Shown here piece after piece: positions 51,699 through 61,488 of a stretch of 64,000 bases of DNA. Both the position numbers and the translations under genes were made by a program. Source of the stretch: Shewanella khirikhana (GTDB lineage Bacteria > Pseudomonadota > Gammaproteobacteria > Enterobacterales > Shewanellaceae); the NCBI RefSeq assembly GCF_003957745.1, contig NZ_CP020373.1, positions 2,356,001 to 2,420,000 on the forward strand, read 5' to 3'. How positions within the stretch are numbered: position 1 is the stretch's first letter; every line of letters starts with the position of its first letter. Below the pieces are notes generated by a model. It had not been told where the DNA came from, made no database searches, and worked only from the letters and a program-made list of their open reading frames with translations.

Positions 51699-52838
51699 TC
51701 AGTACAGTGAATGCTTGTTGTTGTCGATGAACTGACGGCTCAGACGACCATACATCTTGTAGTAAGTCCAGATAGTGTACGAGAGCACAATCGGTACAAA
51801 GATGATGGCAGCCCAGGTCATCACGGTCAGGGTCATTTCACTGGCAGTGGCATCCCACATGGTCAGGCTCACGTTCGGCTCCAGCGATGATGGCATCACG
51901 AACGGGAACATGGCTGCGCCGCAGGTCAGGATAACACCGGCAACGGCCAGCGAGCTGAACAGGAACGCAAAACCACTGCGGTTCATGCGGCTGAACAGGA
52001 TAACCAGCAGAGGCATCGCCAGACCCAGCACAGGGAAAGCTATGGTGATGGGGTAAGTCTGGTAGTTCGACATCCAGGCGCCGGTCACCAGCTCAACGGT
52101 TTTACCCACTGGGTTGGAGGCCGCATGGGTATCAAGCCCTGAGGTGATCACGTAACCGTCGATACCGTTGGCAACCCAGAAACCGGCGGCGGCGAACAGC
52201 ACTACCAGCAGCAGCGCGAACAGCTGAGCGGCATTGGTGGCACGTACACGCAGCTCTCCTTCGGTCTTCATTTGCAGCCAGGTTGCGCCCTGCATCATAA
52301 ACATGCTTACGCTGATAAGGCCGGCCAGCAGACCGAATGGATTGAGCAGGCCAAACAGACCACCGTGGTACTTGGCACGCAGGAACTCGTCAAAGTTGAA
52401 CGGTACGCCCTGCAGCAGGTTACCGAAGGCCACGCCGATGATCAGCGGCGGCACAAAGGAGCCCACAAACAGCGCCCAGTCCCAGGATTTACGCCATTGT
52501 GGCGCTTCAATCTTGGAGCGATAGTCAAAGCCCACTGGACGCAGGAACAGCGCCAGCAGCACTATCACCATGGCTACATAGAAGCCCGAGAAAGACACGG
52601 CATACACCATAGGCCAGGCGGCAAACAGCGCGCCACCGGCGGTGATAAGCCACACCTGGTTGCCGTCCCAGTGCGGGGCAACGGTGTTAATCATCACCCG
52701 GCGATCGGTATCATCTTTGCCGATAATCGGCAGCAAGGCACCTACACCCATGTCAAAACCGTCGGTCACGGCGAAGCCGATAAAGAGAACGCCGACCAGG
52801 GCCCACCAGATAAAACGCAAGATTTCGTAATCAAACAT
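51699..52838 (-). CDS. cydB: CydB, cytochrome bd oxidase subunit II
   Basis: 379 aa, the same length as E. coli CydB, with eight to nine hydrophobic helices. N-terminus FDYEILRFIWWALVGVLFIG, conserved FAVTDGFDMGVGALLPIIG and VAPHWDGNQVWLITAGGALF. Partner of CydA in the high-affinity quinol oxidase of the inner membrane. Starts 15 nt after cydA. Confidence 0.97.
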   Translation of the reverse strand: MFDYEILRFIWWALVGVLFIGFAVTDGFDMGVGALLPIIGKDDTDRRVMINTVAPHWDGNQVWLITAGGALFAAWPMVYAVSFSGFYVAMVIVLLALFLRPVGFDYRSKIEAPQWRKSWDWALFVGSFVPPLIIGVAFGNLLQGVPFNFDEFLRAKYHGGLFGLLNPFGLLAGLISVSMFMMQGATWLQMKTEGELRVRATNAAQLFALLLVVLFAAAGFWVANGIDGYVITSGLDTHAASNPVGKTVELVTGAWMSNYQTYPITIAFPVLGLAMPLLVILFSRMNRSGFAFLFSSLAVAGVILTCGAAMFPFVMPSSLEPNVSLTMWDATASEMTLTVMTWAAIIFVPIVLSYTIWTYYKMYGRLSRQFIDNNKHSLY

Positions 52839-52853
52839 AGTCGACTCCTTCCC

Positions 52854-54410
52854 TTAGGCTTCCTGTTTCTCGAAGTGGTAGCGGCCGGTCTTCAGGCTGC
52901 TTGGGCCAAGACGGGCATACTTGAACATCAGGAAGAGCTCAATCACCAGCAGCACTGAGTAGAACAGAGTAATGGAGATAATACTGAACCAGAGGTCACT
53001 GACCGTCAGACTGGAAGCCGACATGTAGGTTGGCAGCACTTCAGAGATGGTCCATGGCTGGCGACCATACTCGGCCACAAACCAACCACACTCAATGGCA
53101 ATCCACGGCAACGGCAGACTGTAGAGCGCGGCCTTGAGAACCCACTTCTTCTCTTCAATCTTGTGACGGGTGCTTTGCCAGAAGGCAGCAGCGAACACAA
53201 ACAGCATGATAACGCCCAGACCCACCATCACGCGGAACGACCAGAACAGCGGCGCCACATTCGGGATAGAATCCTTGGCAGCGGCCTTGATTTGCTCTTC
53301 AGTCGCATCCACCACCTTGTCGGTGTAGGGCTTAAGCAGCAGACCATAACCCAGGTCAACCTTGGCTTCTTCAAATGCAGCCTTGAGTGCTGGGTCCTTG
53401 TTACCGGCACGCAGCTCTTCGAGCATGGCGTAGGCCTTCATACCGTTACGAATGCGCACCTCGTGCTCATCCACCAGATCGCGAAGACCAGTAACTTCTT
53501 CATCGATAGAGCGGGTGGCGATAATGCCCATCACATAAGGAATTTTGATGGCGCCATCGGTGTGCATGGTTTCCTGATTCGGGAAGCCAACCACGGTAAA
53601 GGAAGCTGGAGCCGGCTCTGTGTGCCACTCGGCCTCAACGGCAGCCAGTTTCACACGCTGCACTTCACCTACCTTGTAGCCTGACTCGTCACCGAGCACG
53701 ATAACCGACAGGATAGACGCCATACCAAAGCTTGCGGCAATCGCAAAGGAGCGACGGGCAAATGGCAGGTCACGCTTCTTCAGGATGTAGTAAGCACTGA
53801 TAGCCAGTACAAACATGGCACCGGCCACATAGCCAGAAGCCACTGTGTGTACAAACTTCACCTGGGCAACCGGGTTAAAGACCACTTCGGCAAAGCTGGT
53901 CATTTCCATGCGCATGGTTTCGTAGTTGAACACAGAGCCCACAGGGTTTTGCATCCAGCCATTGGCCACCAAAATCCACAGTGCAGACATATTGGTACCC
54001 AGTGCCATCAACCAGGTCACTGCCAGGTGCTGACGCTTGGAGAATCTGTCCCAACCGAAGAAGAACATACCCACGAAGGTGGATTCGAGGAAGAAGGCCA
54101 TCAAGCCTTCAATGGCGAGCGGCGCACCAAAAATGTCGCCTACATAGTGAGAATAGTAAGACCAGTTGGTACCAAACTGGAATTCCATGGCCAGACCCGT
54201 GGTCACGCCAAGGGCAAAGTTAATCCCGAACAGCTTACCCCAGAACTTGGTCATGTCCTTATAGATCTGCTTGTTGGTCATCACGTAAAGCGATTCCATG
54301 ATAGCCAGCAGGAAGGCCATGCCCAGGGTTAAGGGAACAAACAGGAAGTGATACATGGCCGTTAGTGCAAACTGCAGGCGCGATAGCTCAACAACCTCTT
54401 CAACAATCAT
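52854..54410 (-). CDS. cydA: CydA, cytochrome bd oxidase subunit I
   Basis: 518 aa. Haem b595/d and b558 regions are visible: early His in LTAMYHFLFVPLTLGMAFLL, NFALGVTTGLAMEFQFGTNW, and the Q-loop end with ECGWFVAEYGRQPWTISEVL. Length is close to the E. coli long-Q-loop type. AAGGAG precedes the ATG at 54410. Oxidises quinol and reduces O2 at low oxygen. A perfect FNR-type box lies about 325 bp upstream. Confidence 0.97.
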   Translation of the reverse strand: MIVEEVVELSRLQFALTAMYHFLFVPLTLGMAFLLAIMESLYVMTNKQIYKDMTKFWGKLFGINFALGVTTGLAMEFQFGTNWSYYSHYVGDIFGAPLAIEGLMAFFLESTFVGMFFFGWDRFSKRQHLAVTWLMALGTNMSALWILVANGWMQNPVGSVFNYETMRMEMTSFAEVVFNPVAQVKFVHTVASGYVAGAMFVLAISAYYILKKRDLPFARRSFAIAASFGMASILSVIVLGDESGYKVGEVQRVKLAAVEAEWHTEPAPASFTVVGFPNQETMHTDGAIKIPYVMGIIATRSIDEEVTGLRDLVDEHEVRIRNGMKAYAMLEELRAGNKDPALKAAFEEAKVDLGYGLLLKPYTDKVVDATEEQIKAAAKDSIPNVAPLFWSFRVMVGLGVIMLFVFAAAFWQSTRHKIEEKKWVLKAALYSLPLPWIAIECGWFVAEYGRQPWTISEVLPTYMSASSLTVSDLWFSIISITLFYSVLLVIELFLMFKYARLGPSSLKTGRYHFEKQEA

Positions 54411-54733
54411 CAGTGACTCCTTACTTGGTGCGTCCTGCCACCTTCATCCGATCCCCATCGACGAGGGAGGCAACCTTTGTAGGATAGTTAAAATTTAGTT
54501 TTTTTCGCCTTTGCACGGTTTGTTAAAACCAAGGCGCTTTTTTGACGTTCAGGCACATCGCCCCTGCCCTTGCTTGCTGCAACCCCGGAATTGTCGATCC
54601 GGATCACGCTTTCACAGCAGTTTGTGACGGCCACCCTGCGCCAGCGGGTGTCAAACCCCCTAAAATTTTTTGCAATCAGCTAATTACACTGACAATCAAC
54701 AGGAATTTGGCAGGAAATTTATACCACCTGGAA

Positions 54734-54747
54734 TTGATACAAATCAA
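54734..54747. promoter_or_regulatory. FNR/EtrA-type binding box upstream of cydA
   Basis: TTGAT-ACAA-ATCAA, perfect FNR consensus palindrome. It is far (about 325 bp) from the cydA ATG, so the transcription start would have to be distal. A weak ArcA-like repeat (GTTAAAATTTAGTTT, GTT at 11-bp spacing) lies nearer at 54487. Oxygen control of cydAB by such regulators is known in enteric bacteria; here it is inferred. Confidence 0.65.
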
Positions 54748-55062
54748 TCAAACTCGCCGCTTTCAACCGGAATTGCCAAGTAGCACACACTTTGGCTCGC
54801 GCCGTGATTGACACCCCAACCGCCATGGAATAGGCAAGCCTTCAACCAGGGTAAAAACAGCTATTTTCAGGCCGTAAATTACAAATAAAGCAACAAAGCC
54901 ATAAAAACACAAACAGACAACTTTCACAGATAAACTGACATTAGACAAAATCACAGCGAGATAATTATTTACTTTTTAATATCATACAATTAAGATGAGC
55001 CTACAAACATTATCCATAATGATAGATAAGTTTTTCTAATCGAAATGACAAATTTAACTCGT

Positions 55063-55091
55063 TTGAGAAGCTGAATTGAACTGGCTACTAT
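55063..55091 (+). promoter_or_regulatory. Sigma-70 promoter of a small-peptide unit
   Basis: TTGAGA-N17-TACTAT. It is followed by a leader of about 75 nt containing a hairpin GTGCGG / CCGCAC and by a short ORF. Confidence 0.7.
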
Positions 55092-55174
55092 ATGCCCAAG
55101 TTAAGGAGACGGCCCCCACCAGACGTGCGGCGGGGCTCACTCCGCACCCTTGAACCTGACTGTGGAGATGTCCC

Positions 55175-55252
55175 ATGAAAAACTTTTTTGACCGTGTCAT
55201 CAAGGCCTACAAGCGCGTGTTTGTTGAACTCTACACCGCCAAGCCACTGTAA
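55175..55252 (+). CDS. Small peptide ORF, 25 aa
   Basis: Not recognised. A complete small transcription unit: promoter at 55063-55091, leader with hairpin, GGAG 7 nt before an ATG, 25 codons, TAA, and a strong terminator 55 nt downstream. The peptide begins MKNFFDRV and ends ELYTAKPL, with Lys/Arg and aromatic residues spaced as in an amphipathic helix. It could be a membrane-active small protein, a leader peptide, or a chance ORF inside a small RNA. Confidence 0.55.
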   Translation: MKNFFDRVIKAYKRVFVELYTAKPL

Positions 55253-55306
55253 TTGACGCTGTAAGCAATTCCCTTGAAGTGATTGATGTTTTGTTAGCGC
55301 AAAACG

Positions 55307-55338
55307 GCCCCAGACCGACAGGTCCGGGGCATTTTTTT
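55307..55338 (+). terminator. Terminator of the small-peptide unit
   Basis: GCCCCAGACC / GGTCCGGGGC (one mismatch), GACA loop, then a T run (TTTTTTT). Confidence 0.9.
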
Positions 55339-55462
55339 ATCTGTCGTACGGTTATACCCATTTGGAGGCAGTTATTCCGCCAAAGGGCCGAAAGCCAAAC
55401 TCGGGGTAATTGCAGCTGGATACAACTGAATTAACGTCAATATTTCATTGTGTTACATCAAT

Positions 55463-55496
55463 AAAAAAAGGAGCGATTCTCATCGCTCCTTTTTTG
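55463..55496. terminator. Bidirectional terminator near the purL end
   Basis: Stem GGAGCGAT / ATCGCTCC with TCTC loop and A/T runs on both sides; serves purL on the minus strand. Confidence 0.9.
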
Positions 55497-55529
55497 TACT
55501 CAGGTTTACAACCTGACTATCACTGCCGC

Positions 55530-58500
55530 TTAACCCAGTTTCACCCGGGCGTTACGGAACATGCGCATCCATGGGCTGTCCTCGCCCCAGTTGTCTGGGT
55601 GCCAGGAGTTGGCCACTGTGCGGAATACCCGCTCTGGGTGCGGCATCATGATGGTGACGCGACCATCCAGGGTGGTGATACCGGTCAGGCCGTTTGGCGA
55701 ACCGTTGGGGTTCTGCGGGTACTGGGTGGCGATTTCGCCATGACCATTCACATAACGCAGCGCCACAGTGCCTGTGGCTTCGGCTCGGGCCAGTGCCTCG
55801 GCGTTGGCGAACTCGGCAAAACCTTCACCGTGAGACACGGCGATTGGCATGCGTGAGCCTTCCATGCCAGAGAAGAACAGCGAGGGGCTCGACTGCACTT
55901 CCACCAGGCTGAAGCGGGCTTCAAAGCGCTCGGAGCGGTTACGCACGAAACGTGGCCAGTGCTCGGCACCCGGGATGATGTCTTTAAGGTTAGACATCAT
56001 CTGACAGCCGTTACACACCCCGAGGGCAAAGCTGCTGTCGCGCTCGAAGAAGCGGCTGAACTCGTCGCGGGCACGCTGGTTAAAGAGGATGGATTTGGCC
56101 CAGCCTTCACCTGCGCCCAGCACGTCACCGTAAGAGAAACCACCACAGGCCACCAGGCCCTGGAACTCTTCGAGGCTGATGCGGCCAGAGAGGATGTCGG
56201 ACATGTGCACGTCGCGGCTCTCAAAACCGGCTCTATCAAACGCAGCTGCCATCTCCACGTGGGAGTTAACGCCCTGCTCGCGCAGAATAGCCATCTTGGG
56301 CGCGGCGCCCTTGAGGATATAAGGCGCTGCCACGTCGTCACTTGGGTCGAAGCCCAGCTTCACGGTCAGACCCGGCTCGTCAGCTTTCTGCTTCAGTTCA
56401 AACTCCTGGCGGGCACACTCAGGGTTATCACGCAGCGCCTGCATACGGTAGGTGGTTTCGGACCACAGAGTGCGCAGGGCTACGCGGCTGTCTGCAAACA
56501 CCAGACGCTCGCCATCGTGGATGCGTACCTGACCATCGCTGTTCAGCTTGGCAACGGCGTGTACGGCAAGACCGGCAGCTTCGAAGGCGCTGCGTACAGC
56601 TGCTTCATCGCCGGCACTTACCTGAATCACACCACCGAGCTCTTCGTTGAAGAGGCGCTCAAGGTCTGAGCCTGCGATGCCAGCCAGGTTGATGTCCAGA
56701 CCCGTATTACCGGCAAAGGCCATTTCCACCAGAGTAGTGAAAAGACCACCGTCACTCTTGTCGTGGTATGCCATCACCTGCTTGGCAGCAACCAGCTTCT
56801 GCATGGTCTCGAAGAAACCGCGCAGACTGGCGGCGTTATCCAGGTCCGGCGCAACGTCACCCAGCTCACCAAACACCTGTGCCAGGCACGAACCACCGAG
56901 GCGGTTCTGACCATTGGCAAGGTCGATAAAGAGGATACTGGTGTCACCCTTGTCGGAGCGCAGCTCTGGGGTCACAGTGTTACGCACATCATTCACCGCA
57001 CCGAAGGCGGAAATGATAAGACTCATAGGCGCGGTCACGGCTTTCTTCTCGCCGTTCACTTCCCAGGCGGTCTTCATGGACATAGAGTCCTTGCCCACAG
57101 GGATGGTGAGTTCAAGCTCAGGACACAGCTCTTCGCCCACGGCTTTCACCGCTTCGTAGAGACCTGCGTCTTCACCCGGGTGACCGGCAGCGGCCATCCA
57201 GTTGGCAGAGAGTTTGATGCGCTTGAACGAGCCAATGTCGGCACCGGCGATGTTCATGATGGACTCGGCCACTGCCATACGGGCAGAAGCGCCAAAGTCC
57301 AGCAGAGCCAGCGGGGTGCGCTCACCCATTGACATGGCTTCACCGGCGTAGGTGTCGAAGGTGGCGGCGGTTACGGCGCAGTCAGCCACAGGCACCTGCC
57401 ATGGGCCAACCAGCTGGTCGCGGGCCACAAGGCCGGTCACAGTGCGGTCACCGATGGTGATAAGGAAGGTCTTGTCAGCCACGGTTGGCAGCGACAATAC
57501 GCGCTTCACGGCTTCACCAACGGCAATCTTGCTCTGATCCAGCGCAGGGCTTACCGCCTTTTTGGTTTCAACCTGGCGGCTCATCTTGGGCGGTTTGCCC
57601 AGCAGCACTTCCAGTGGCAGATCGATTGGGGTGTTGTCGAAGTGTTCGTCATTGAGGCTTAAGTGCGGCTCGGCTGTGGCTTCACCCACTACGGCAAATG
57701 GCGCACGCTCACGCTCACAGATGGCGGCAAAGGTGTCGATATCTTCGGCAGCCACAGACAGCACATAGCGCTCCTGGGACTCGTTACACCAGATTTCCAG
57801 CGGGCTCATGCCGCGCTCGTCACACAGCACCTTGCGCAGCTCAAAACGGCCACCGCGGTCGCCATCGTTTACCAGCTCAGGCAGGGCGTTGGACAAACCA
57901 CCGGCACCCACGTCGTGGATAAACTGGATGGGGTTCTTGTCGCCCATCTGCCAGCAGCGGTCAATCACTTCCTGACAGCGACGCTCCATCTCAGGGTTGT
58001 CGCGCTGCACCGAGGCAAAATCCAGATCTTCGCTGGACTGGCCCGAGGCCATAGAAGAAGCCGCGCCGCCGCCAAGACCAATGTTCATTGCAGGGCCACC
58101 CAGCACAACCAGCTTGGCGCCAACGGTGATTTCACCTTTCTGTACATGGTCTTCGCGGATGTTACCGATACCACCGGCCAGCATGATGGGCTTGTGGTAA
58201 CCACGGACTTCCACGCCGTTGTGGCTGGCGACTTCCTGCTCGTAAGTACGGAAGTAACCGAGTAGCGCCGGACGGCCAAACTCGTTGTTAAAGGCAGCGC
58301 CACCGAGCGGGCCTTCGGTCATGATGTCCAGCGCCGTCACTATGCGGTCTGGCTTACCATAGTTGCCTTCCCAAGGCTGAACAAAGCCTGGGATCTTCAG
58401 GTTGGATACGCTGAAACCGGTCAAACCTGCCTTTGGCTTGGCGCCGCGGCCGGTGGCGCCTTCGTCACGGATTTCACCGCCGGAACCCGTGGCAGCACCT

Positions 58501-59414
58501 GGGTACGGGCTGATGGCGGTTGGGTGGTTGTGGGTTTCCACCTTCATCAGGATATGCACAGGTTCCTGATGGTAGTTGTACACACCGTCTGCGTCCGGGA
58601 AGAAGCGGCCAGCCTCGGTACCCACCATCACGGCGGCGTTATCCTTATAGGCAGACAGCACATTGTCCGGGGTCTTTTCGAAGGTGTTTTTGATCATCTT
58701 GAACAGCGACTTGGGCTGCTCGGCGCCGTCGATGGTCCAATCGGCGTTGAAAATCTTGTGACGACAGTGCTCAGAGTTTGCCTGGGCAAACATCATCAGC
58801 TCGATATCGTTGGGGTTACGACCCAGACGGGTGAAGTTTTCGACCAGATAATCGATTTCATCTTCCGCCAGTGCCAGACCCATGTTGCGGTTGGCCAGTT
58901 CCAGCGCAGCACGGCCTTCGCCGAGGATGTTGACGCTGGTAAAAGGCTTGGGCTCGGTGTGGGTAAAAAGCACCGCCGCATCATCAAAGCTCGCCAATAC
59001 CACTTCCACCATGCGGTCGTGGATCAGGGCTTTAAGCTCTTTGTGTTGGGCATCGCTCAGGGCATCCGCTTCAACATAATAAGCAACACCACGTTCCAGA
59101 CGCTTGATTTTCTCAAGGCCGCAGTTGTGTGCAATGTCGGTAGCTTTGGAGGACCAGGGAGAGATGGTGCCGGGGCGGGGAGTGACAAACAGGAGGCTTC
59201 CTGTGGGGGCATGGGGCTCGATGGCGGGACCGTAGGTCAGGATTTTGGCGAGTCGCTCTTGCTCAGTTGCGTCGAGTGCCTCATTCAAATCCGCCAAATG
59301 AATAAATTCAGCATAGATTTGGCGTACAGGAAGTGCTGCATTTTCACAGGCTTCCATCAGCTTTTGCACTCTAAACGCCGAGAGTGCAGGAGCTCCACGG
59401 ATGATCTCCATCAC
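55530..59414 (-). CDS. purL: PurL, phosphoribosylformylglycinamidine synthase
   Basis: Fourth step of purine synthesis, converting FGAR to FGAM with glutamine and ATP. About 1294 aa, the large single-chain form. N-terminal PurS-like domain (EIIRGAPALSAFRVQKLMEA), two AIRS-type ATP-binding halves (TAISPYPGAATGSGGEIRDE), and a C-terminal glutaminase (GGFSYGDVLGAGEGWAKS, nucleophile Cys in LGVCNGCQMM, His in MMPHPERVFR). The start may be the GTG at 59414 or the adjacent ATG at 59411. Divergent from mltF. Confidence 0.97.
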   Translation of the reverse strand: MMEIIRGAPALSAFRVQKLMEACENAALPVRQIYAEFIHLADLNEALDATEQERLAKILTYGPAIEPHAPTGSLLFVTPRPGTISPWSSKATDIAHNCGLEKIKRLERGVAYYVEADALSDAQHKELKALIHDRMVEVVLASFDDAAVLFTHTEPKPFTSVNILGEGRAALELANRNMGLALAEDEIDYLVENFTRLGRNPNDIELMMFAQANSEHCRHKIFNADWTIDGAEQPKSLFKMIKNTFEKTPDNVLSAYKDNAAVMVGTEAGRFFPDADGVYNYHQEPVHILMKVETHNHPTAISPYPGAATGSGGEIRDEGATGRGAKPKAGLTGFSVSNLKIPGFVQPWEGNYGKPDRIVTALDIMTEGPLGGAAFNNEFGRPALLGYFRTYEQEVASHNGVEVRGYHKPIMLAGGIGNIREDHVQKGEITVGAKLVVLGGPAMNIGLGGGAASSMASGQSSEDLDFASVQRDNPEMERRCQEVIDRCWQMGDKNPIQFIHDVGAGGLSNALPELVNDGDRGGRFELRKVLCDERGMSPLEIWCNESQERYVLSVAAEDIDTFAAICERERAPFAVVGEATAEPHLSLNDEHFDNTPIDLPLEVLLGKPPKMSRQVETKKAVSPALDQSKIAVGEAVKRVLSLPTVADKTFLITIGDRTVTGLVARDQLVGPWQVPVADCAVTAATFDTYAGEAMSMGERTPLALLDFGASARMAVAESIMNIAGADIGSFKRIKLSANWMAAAGHPGEDAGLYEAVKAVGEELCPELELTIPVGKDSMSMKTAWEVNGEKKAVTAPMSLIISAFGAVNDVRNTVTPELRSDKGDTSILFIDLANGQNRLGGSCLAQVFGELGDVAPDLDNAASLRGFFETMQKLVAAKQVMAYHDKSDGGLFTTLVEMAFAGNTGLDINLAGIAGSDLERLFNEELGGVIQVSAGDEAAVRSAFEAAGLAVHAVAKLNSDGQVRIHDGERLVFADSRVALRTLWSETTYRMQALRDNPECARQEFELKQKADEPGLTVKLGFDPSDDVAAPYILKGAAPKMAILREQGVNSHVEMAAAFDRAGFESRDVHMSDILSGRISLEEFQGLVACGGFSYGDVLGAGEGWAKSILFNQRARDEFSRFFERDSSFALGVCNGCQMMSNLKDIIPGAEHWPRFVRNRSERFEARFSLVEVQSSPSLFFSGMEGSRMPIAVSHGEGFAEFANAEALARAEATGTVALRYVNGHGEIATQYPQNPNGSPNGLTGITTLDGRVTIMMPHPERVFRTVANSWHPDNWGEDSPWMRMFRNARVKLG

Positions 59415-59647
59415 GTCAATTCACCTTACTTTTTATAATTACAGGGTCAGAGGTGGCGCTATTATAGGGAAATACGCCCCGTAAATCACCTGCCTCGCAT
59501 ACTCAAAACAGAGTTTCCTGTGATATAACAAGCCGAGATTGACAAGGATTAACCTGCTGTTCAGCCAAGGCTTAGAAGAATTAGGGTAGAATAGCGCCGC
59601 TTTTGGTCGCTGATGTTGCTAATAATGGGTTTAATGCGTTGATTATT

Positions 59648-61081
59648 ATGAGAAGAGTCTGGATATTGCTCGCCGCCTTGCTGGTGCTGACTGCCTGTCA
59701 GCCGCCAGTGGTCGACGTGGCTGAAAACCAGCCTTCCACCCCATCCCCTACCCTCAGAGTCGGCACTCTCTATGGTGCTCAGGTGTATATGAGCACAGGT
59801 CAGGGTCTGTCGGGCTTTGATTATGAATTGGCGCAGCGTTTTGCCGACTACCTTGGCAAGCCGCTGGAAATGCAGCCCTATAACAGCCGCAGCGAACTCT
59901 ATGATGCCCTTTCAAGGGGCGATATCGACATTATTGCCGCCGGTCTGACCGAGACCCCCAACCGCCGCAACCGCTTCCGTATGGGGCCGCCGCTGTACAG
60001 TGTGAATCAGGTGGTGGTCTATAAGCAGGGTACCCGGCCGCCGGAATCCATTGAGCAGCTCAGCGGCAGGCTCACCGTGGTGGCCGACTCCGCCTTTGTG
60101 GAAACCTTAACCCGGCTGCAGCAAACCAGCCCTAACTTAAGCTGGGAGCAAACCGGCGAGAAGGATAACGACGAGCTTATCGCCCTGATTGATGCAGGGG
60201 AGCTGCCGTTCACCCTGGCGCACTCCACAACCCTGGATATCAACCGCCGCTATATGCCTGAGCTGCGCTCCGGCCTGGTGCTGGAAGAAAAGGTGCCTGT
60301 GGTATGGCTGCTCGCCGCCAAAAACAGCGATGAACTGATGAGCCAATTACTGGCATTCTGGCACCTGGAGAAGCGCTCAGGCACCCTTGCACACCTGAAT
60401 GAAAAGTATTTTGGCCACGTAAAACGCTTCGATTATGTCGATACCCGCGCCTTTATCCGCGCCATCGACGCCAAGCTGCCGCGCTACCGGCCATTGTTTG
60501 AAGAATACGCCGGCGATCTGGATTGGCGAAAGCTTGCCGCCGCCAGCTATCAGGAATCCCATTGGAACCCCAATGCACGCTCGCCTACAGGGGTGCGCGG
60601 CATGATGATGCTGACCAACGCAACCGCCAGTTCTCTTGGGGTCACCAACCGCCTCGACCCGCGTCAGAGTATCAAAGGCGGCGCCCAGTATTTGCGTGAT
60701 TTGATTGGCCGCCTGCCGGACTCCATCCCTGAAAACCAGCGGATGTGGTTTGCACTGGCCGCCTATAACATTGGTCTTGGCCACCTGGAGGATGCCCGTC
60801 GTCTGGCCGAGGCTCAGGGGCTCAATCCCAGCGCCTGGCGCGATGTAAAACAAGTGCTGCCGCTGCTGCAAAAGCGCAAGTTCTACTCAAAAACCCGTTA
60901 TGGCTACGCCCGTGGCAGCGAGGCGGTGCATTACGTGGACTCCATCCGCCGCTACTACGACACCCTGGTGTGGGTCGATAACCAGAATAAACCGCTGGAA
61001 GATCCCGCGCCCGATGCAGTGTTGCCGGAAGAAACCGCCTCCACTACTGTGGTCACAGAAGATACACAGGCGCCCAAATAA
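59648..61081 (+). CDS. mltF: MltF, membrane-bound lytic murein transglycosylase F
   Basis: 477 aa from the ATG at 59648, which gives a lipoprotein signal (MRRVWILLAALLVLTAC). Residues about 35-260 form a periplasmic binding-protein-like domain (LRVGTLYGAQVYMSTGQGLS, QRFADYLGKPLEMQPY). The C-terminal SLT domain has the catalytic Glu in AASYQESHWNPNARSPTGVR and AAYNIGLGHLEDARRLAE. Cuts peptidoglycan glycosidic bonds, forming anhydromuropeptides. The mltF-purL divergent pair is conserved in enterobacteria and relatives. Confidence 0.95.
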   Translation: MRRVWILLAALLVLTACQPPVVDVAENQPSTPSPTLRVGTLYGAQVYMSTGQGLSGFDYELAQRFADYLGKPLEMQPYNSRSELYDALSRGDIDIIAAGLTETPNRRNRFRMGPPLYSVNQVVVYKQGTRPPESIEQLSGRLTVVADSAFVETLTRLQQTSPNLSWEQTGEKDNDELIALIDAGELPFTLAHSTTLDINRRYMPELRSGLVLEEKVPVVWLLAAKNSDELMSQLLAFWHLEKRSGTLAHLNEKYFGHVKRFDYVDTRAFIRAIDAKLPRYRPLFEEYAGDLDWRKLAAASYQESHWNPNARSPTGVRGMMMLTNATASSLGVTNRLDPRQSIKGGAQYLRDLIGRLPDSIPENQRMWFALAAYNIGLGHLEDARRLAEAQGLNPSAWRDVKQVLPLLQKRKFYSKTRYGYARGSEAVHYVDSIRRYYDTLVWVDNQNKPLEDPAPDAVLPEETASTTVVTEDTQAPK

Positions 61082-61296
61082 TCTGTCATCCAAAGGCGCT
61101 AATATCGGCTGTGAGCAGGGCAAAACAGCCCCGTAACCAAAGACACGCACCAAGCTGGTTTACTGCCGATGATAAAAGCATCAGCGACGCGCAAACCATG
61201 CTTTGGCGCTCTTGCAAGGGGCTGATACCACTGCTAATGTGCTTGGAAGAAAAAGAAATTGGCCGTTAAGGACCAATGCGTTAAAAGGGGCCTTAC

Positions 61297-61425
61297 ATGA
61301 AAAGAAAAGCGAATAACAACCACACCCATGCGGCAGCTCGGCGCCGTACACTGATTAAGTTCCGTCACAGCCGCTTGCTGCGTCGACAGAAACTCTTCTT
61401 CAGCTTAATCCAACCGGAAGACTAA
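61297..61425 (+). CDS. Small Arg-rich protein of unknown function, 42 aa
   Basis: Starts with AGGGG 7 nt before an ATG; reads MKRKANNNHTHAAARRRTLI and continues with clustered Arg/Lys and an FFSLIQPED end. Strongly basic, so it may bind nucleic acid. No match recognised. Lies alone in the 400-bp gap between mltF and tadA. Confidence 0.6.
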   Translation: MKRKANNNHTHAAARRRTLIKFRHSRLLRRQKLFFSLIQPED

Positions 61426-61488
61426 TCCCGTCTCACCAACCTTAGGGGCGACAGTCTCTCTTTTATCGCCCGGCTCTCCCACCTTAAA

